Below, one piece after another: positions 59,441 to 64,000 of a stretch of 64,000 bases of DNA. Below the pieces are notes generated by a model that was not told the DNA's origin, searched no databases, and saw only the letters and a list, made by a program, of their open reading frames with translations. The stretch comes from Chiridota heheva (lineage: Eukaryota > Echinodermata > Holothuroidea > Apodida > Chiridotidae). Position numbers and translations under genes: made by a program. How positions within the stretch are numbered: position 1 is the first letter of the stretch; every line of letters begins with the position of its first letter. The stretch lies in assembly GCA_020152595.1 (NCBI GenBank), contig JAIGNY010001844.1:101001-165000 (forward strand), written 5' to 3'.

Positions 59441-61661
59441 GAAATATCAATACAAAGACAAGTAATCTTGTAAACAATTATTTTTATTATATAAACCTCC
59501 TTTCCTTCTTTCACGAAATGATAGAAAATCACATTCAGCTATTCTTCAACTGACATTTCATGCCCAACCATGAACAAACAAATATCAATTTATTATTTAC
59601 ATGTATTATTTCAGTTGGAAGTAACATTGTATTTATAAGCAACGTGTATTTTACAATTTCATCTACTTACAACACCAGTGTCTCTATATATAAAAATGAT
59701 GTATATAGCAAATTAAATTTACACTAATTACCATTCAAATAATTTTAATGATTGTATTAAAGTTGAAGTTTATGAAAATCTCTGTATGTCAATTATTCAA
59801 TGAAAACAATTGACCTCATCAAACATGTTTCTCTCGTATTTATTCTAAATTAAAGGTAGAGAAAAACTAACATTTTAAGAGGCTCTAAGCTATCTATGCT
59901 TGTTTCATGAAAATTCCATTTCATCAACTTTCCATTCTGTTTGTATAAATTCTCATCTTTTATACGCAGGCTCTGCACGCAGGTGCTGCACTTATATGTG
60001 CAATACATCAGTTGTTCCCACAATTTTCTGCAGTTTCATCCCAGCCTTTGAATGTTTTCTTTATGCTTACATTGCCAGAATTGAGCGAGCCCATCTGTTC
60101 ATGATAAACAGTTGATCTATAAAATTAACTAGAATATGAAGTTCGCATTACCCCAATATTCATCACATTTGCCAAACACCTAAATTGATAACTCCAATTG
60201 CATATTGTGCACTCAACATATTCAAGACTGTTGAAAATCTTATCAGCTGAAGCAATATGTTGTTAGATGAGTTCCATGCCATGCCAAAAGTGTATCTTTA
60301 TACGTCGATATGGAGTTGGCGGGAAAGGCGACGAATAAGTAGGTAAAAACGAATAAGGAAAAACATAAACTGGTATTAATAAACGCAATTCCTCTTGCTC
60401 CCTCGTATATTTTCTTTAGTTTCGCCACTGCCTCTGTGAAAACTAGACCAAAGTCTTTACCTACGGGGAAAAGATCTAGAACTTGAGGAGTATCATCCAC
60501 AACCTCACTTTGAGAACTTGCGCACTATTAATAATTTGTGTTTATATCATCAACATGACCACAATTGTCTATTCACTGAAAATTGACATTGCTCTCGTAT
60601 ACATTTAGCTCCACTTTTCAAAAAATTAAAATCAAATCACATGGTACTGCCTGTTCTGCTTACTATGTTTGGTTTAAGCGGTATTCAAAAAATTTGACGC
60701 CAGCGCCAAATTCTGTGAATCAAAATACCAAGAACACTTATAATAATACAAAATTGAATAAATCTTTCATTTTGAAGTGTAAACACATCGTTAAGCATAT
60801 CCTAACATAGCTTTAAACAAAGTATAGTGAAGTATTCTTGAATACAATGGGACCTTACTGTTTGTACTACTGTAGAGCGCAAGTCACACCTCGTTTCTCC
60901 TCCAAAGTCGGTTAAAATGATCTAGTATTCCGTAGCAAAAACAGGTGGTCATGATTGAAAGGTAAATATTCTATCTAAAACATCGGCTGAAAAAGTCACG
61001 ACGTTTATATTTTGTCTTTCACACCGATTTCACTCAATTCCCGAATAAAGAAGGTTTCGCATGTTCCAAGTATAGGGTATAGGTCATTGAACATCATCAC
61101 AATACCCATTCTTTGAGACCGAAGAATATAATATACTCTAGCGCATGCAAACTAAACAAGTCGATCGGATCAATTTTTATAGCAGCTTTTTCATTCAGAT
61201 ATCTTGATATCTTCTACTTAAGACGAAGTTATGCATATTTTCTTCGTTCTTGTTTTAAATTGTGTCCAGTGCTCAGACCGACTGTCTTCTTACATGAACT
61301 GTGCCAACCTCAAACCTTTATTCAGCAACACACAGTGACGCATTACAGTATATTGACTTCTAAAACCGAATAAACACAGCGTGAAGTACTGTTTTGCTGA
61401 CTCATCTCACCCCACATCGTTCATTGCACAGTTACTTCTGCACAGTTCTACCCGCAATGCATCTCTTCCTAGTTGAGTGTCCTTGTAATTCCTCCCTACA
61501 TAATACCTTTGCACTTTGCCCGTTAAAGTTTATATCAACAGTAAGACCTTATCCCCTAGATGTTAAAGGATACCTGTACCAAGGATCTGTTTGCTTCTTT
61601 TGGACTGTATAATTATAGACCATCAGGCATCAGGCACCCTGGTCCTCACACGCAGGCCTGA
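59441..61661. other. Intergenic or intronic, no firm gene
   Basis: AT-rich. The only ORF with protein-like composition is 60243-60500 on the - strand, listed separately. Confidence 0.5.
60243..60529 (-). other. Possible exon, weak
   Basis: The - strand frame, open from an AG near 60529, reads SEVVDDTPQVLDLFPVGKDF and LVFTEAVAKLKKIYEG. It looks like a normal soluble protein, followed by a hydrophobic low-complexity tail likely outside the exon. No strong donor site was found and the family is unknown. It lies 1.1 kb downstream of the thrombospondin exon on the same strand. Confidence 0.2.
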
Positions 61662-62003
61662 TCACACGATGTATTTGCGATTACCAGAAGTATTGAAATT
61701 CTTCTTTTGTTTCTTCATATATTTCTTTATCTCCTTCTTGATTGCCTTCTGGGCACATCGTTTCTTTCCTGGTCTTTTTCTGGCCATTCTTTCATTACAG
61801 ATTTTTATATCCGCGAGATCCGGGCAATCTAATCCACCATTTTTGGGCTTCTGAATCACGATACGAAATCTTCTTTGTAATCCAACTTTACATTTGCTAT
61901 CACAGAGTCCCCATGCACCCCAAGTTGTCACCTCACAGCCCAATGGAGTTGCTATAGCTAATAACGAGAAGAAGAAAAAAGTTCCAAAGATTTTGTTGGC
62001 AAA
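61662..62003 (-). CDS. Exon with signal-peptide-like start and thrombospondin type-1 domain
   Basis: On the - strand TTTATCGTTAG precedes the exon (acceptor at 62004-62005). It opens with IFGTFFFFSLLAIATPLG, a signal-peptide-like helix. Then comes a thrombospondin type-1 repeat: CEVTTWGAWGLCDSKCK, the RRFRIVIQ strand, GGLDCPDLADIKICNE. A very basic tail follows (KKRCAQKAIKKEIKKYMKK), with the stop at 61662-61664. There are six cysteines and the Trp-x-x-Trp ladder. The Arg/Lys-rich tail after one TSP1 domain recalls R-spondin or small spondin-type secreted proteins, but the family is not fixed. A GTAATC inside the tail (about 61676) could alternatively be a donor. The initiator Met is probably in an upstream exon. 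Confidence 0.6.
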   Translation of the reverse strand, partial: FANKIFGTFFFFSLLAIATPLGCEVTTWGAWGLCDSKCKVGLQRRFRIVIQKPKNGGLDCPDLADIKICNERMARKRPGKKRCAQKAIKKEIKKYMKKQKKNFNTSGNRKYIV

Positions 62004-62820
62004 CTAACGATAAATCAGTTATGTACTTTATTGGATAAAATGTCTTGTATAAACAAGTCTTTGTATGAACTCAGCTGTGACGGAGATTTCAGTGCGGCAG
62101 GACCATTCCTCCCACTTTATTGCGCATGAAATAAGCATCACTTGTAGAGATGGAAAGTACATGTATCTTGTAAACATTGGTAAAATGTGCCTTATACAAA
62201 GAACATGGCGACATTAGAGGGAAGTCTAATCTTATCTCATGAAGCAGAATTCCATTAGCATATATGATATACATGGATTTAGAGCTTTATACAAATATAA
62301 TTTTCTATATTTTTAGTTTTGTAAAATTAAAAACATTGATATCGAATATTCCATGCATATTTTGTCCAAAGTAGAGTTTTCGGGAGAATTCCACAAGTAG
62401 AGTATAAAACTGTGTTTTATTGATTGAAATTAGTAAATTTGAGTTAGAATAACTTTTAGGATTATTTAAATAATCAATAATGCAATCCGTGCCACTGATT
62501 TTGCTATAGATTATCAGCATCCTTCCGTATGTGATTGTGTTTTAACTCAAATGTAAAATGTGTCAAACGTCATTGTTACTTGGAGAATAACAAAGAATCT
62601 TTTAACAAGAATGTTTGTAATGAATAACCTCATGTCATTTGATAATAATGTCAGATAATGGTAACCAAACAAATAGTATGCATATCTTAGCAGAATGTAT
62701 CATTTAACCAGAACCAAAAGGTTTTGTGATGCTTTTTTTCCATAAGTTGATTGATTTGCAAAATTTGTATAATCTGTCATGTCCTTGCATATCATGAAAT
62801 ATTTTTTTCCAAAATTTATA
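62004..62820. other. Intron or intergenic, no gene seen
   Basis: AT-rich. The frames present are short and without motifs. Confidence 0.5.
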
Positions 62821-62822
62821 TT

Positions 62823-62945
62823 CATAAGCCACATCCACCATACAAGATATTTATCTATAAGCCACACCCACCATGCAAGATATTTATTCATAAGCTACAC
62901 CCACCATGCAAGATATTCATTCATAAGCCACACCCACCATGCAGA
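62823..62945. repeat. 33-bp tandem repeat, four copies
   Basis: Copies of CATAAGCCACACCCACCATG plus CAAGATATTTATT at 62823, 62856, 62889 and 62922; the last is cut short. Confidence 0.9.
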
Positions 62946-64000
62946 TCAATAAAAATGTTGACAGCATTCGTATTTGCACAATAACTAACAACATTATCAT
63001 AGCAAGTATGATGCAAAAATAGTTGCTCATTTATGCTATTTCAAGACTTTGTCAATAAGCGCTGCTTACTCATTAATATACATGACATCACTACCACAAC
63101 ATTAGAACATATGTACAGACCATGACCCATTTGTGTACCTTGTATAGCATAAATTTGATATACGGCGTTCATGAGATACAGAATGGTGTTTACATGCTTT
63201 AGCTCTTTCACATTAAGCCATGCCTACCATGCATATTAATGACATAAATTGATAACATAAGCATGTACACAATACCCGACAATATTATCATGTCCAATAT
63301 GACGTAAAACGGACATACAATTGCTCATTGATCACTTTTCAATTGTGTTGTTTAAGTCCAAAAACACAAAAATAGTAGGGTACATCTGCAGACTATGAGC
63401 TATTGGTGTACCACATATGATGTGAATACCGTTTATAATTTTTGAGATATCGTGATTACAAGCTTTTTGTTTACAAAATCATATTAAGCCCCCAACCACT
63501 ACGCATAATAATGAAAGTCAACGCTTTTATAACAAATATAAAACAAAGCAGACATGTTAATGTCAAAATAAGAGCATTTCAAAACTTGTATATTAAGTAC
63601 CGCCTACTCATTAATATGCATGATATTACCACCAAAGACAATAAGGCACATCTACAGACTATGGGCTGTCAAGGTATCAAATATAAGATGAATCCAGTTT
63701 ATCGTTCTTGAGATGCCGTGTTTACAAGTTCATGTCAGCAAAATTCTATTAACCCCGCCCATTATGCATTTTAATGAAATTCAACGTTTTTACATCATGA
63801 ACATGCACACACTAGCCAATATCATAATTATACCAAATATGTAAGGAAAGCAGACATGCGGTTGTTAAAATATGTACATTTCAAGACTTTAACATTAAGC
63901 TCGGCCTTCATTAATATGCATGACATTACCAAAAACAATATGGATTCATGTCATATGCATGACATTACCAAAAACAATATGGCACATCTACCAACCATGA
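62935..64000. repeat. ~270-bp satellite-like tandem repeat, runs off the window
   Basis: Four diverged units keyed on CCACCATGCAGATCAATAAA (62935), CTACCATGCATATTAATGAC (about 63227), ACCACTACGCATAATAATGA (about 63497) and GCCCATTATGCATTTTAATG (about 63757), i.e. spacings of about 292, 270 and 260 bp. Each unit also has TTTCAAGACTTT-like and CATTAATATGCATGACATTACC-like blocks, with ACATCTACAGACTATG in several. The 33-bp repeat just upstream is an amplified piece of the same unit. Confidence 0.75.

Noticed and set aside
58763-59473. Two 230-codon ORFs rich in ITLKRSPSRDHP
   Set aside because: Direct readings of the 14-bp minisatellite in two frames.

Overview
The window looks like nuclear DNA of a marine invertebrate. 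It is AT-rich and gene-poor, with long (TA)n arrays, many minisatellites, decayed LINEs, a tRNA-derived SINE and a large Polinton (Maverick) DNA transposon. Recurrent short words such as GTAGGCCTA and TAACGTTA, together with the element types, would fit an echinoderm, hemichordate or lancelet. That assignment is inference; no rRNA or mitochondrial marker is present.

Layout. (1) 2-3858, + strand: a broken gene of a multi-copy, transposase-like metazoan family. It has a collagen-like Gly-Pro-Ser-Gly-Glu-Pro minisatellite and a coiled coil at the N-terminal end, and a Tudor/chromo-like acidic tail. (2) 3859-8375: intergenic DNA with a 78-bp tandem repeat, a TA array and a hairpin built from two CRE-like palindromes. 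(3) 8376-28954: a structurally complete but decayed Polinton of 20,579 bp. It has ~215-bp terminal inverted repeats, a 5-bp target duplication (CCTTT), protein-primed DNA polymerase B, retroviral-type integrase, FtsK/HerA-type packaging ATPase, double-jelly-roll major capsid protein, a probable penton-like protein and a series of very small membrane-protein genes. All long genes carry frameshifts or stops. A 4.4-kb CR1/jockey-group LINE (11163-15556) is inserted in the penton-like gene. (4) 28955-64000: mostly non-coding host DNA with LINE 3' fragments (32660-33645, 42483-43075), a SINE (38246-38595), two probable spliced exons of one host gene on the - strand (44780-44894 and 41974-42164), an intronless TPR-repeat (IFIT-like) pseudogene (51417-53719), a thrombospondin type-1 exon (61662-62003), a 14-bp minisatellite and a ~270-bp satellite that runs off the right end.

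How the Polinton genes relate. The late (structural) block, including the ATPase, reads leftward and the replication/integration block (integrase, a zinc-ribbon protein, PolB) reads rightward. The two blocks diverge from a gap of only 48 bp between capsid and integrase. Polinton-typical parts that I could not find are an intact reading frame for any long gene and an adenovirus-type cysteine protease.

All calls rest on reading translations and repeats by eye. Family assignments come from remembered motif patterns, not from searches, and approximate boundaries are stated as such.
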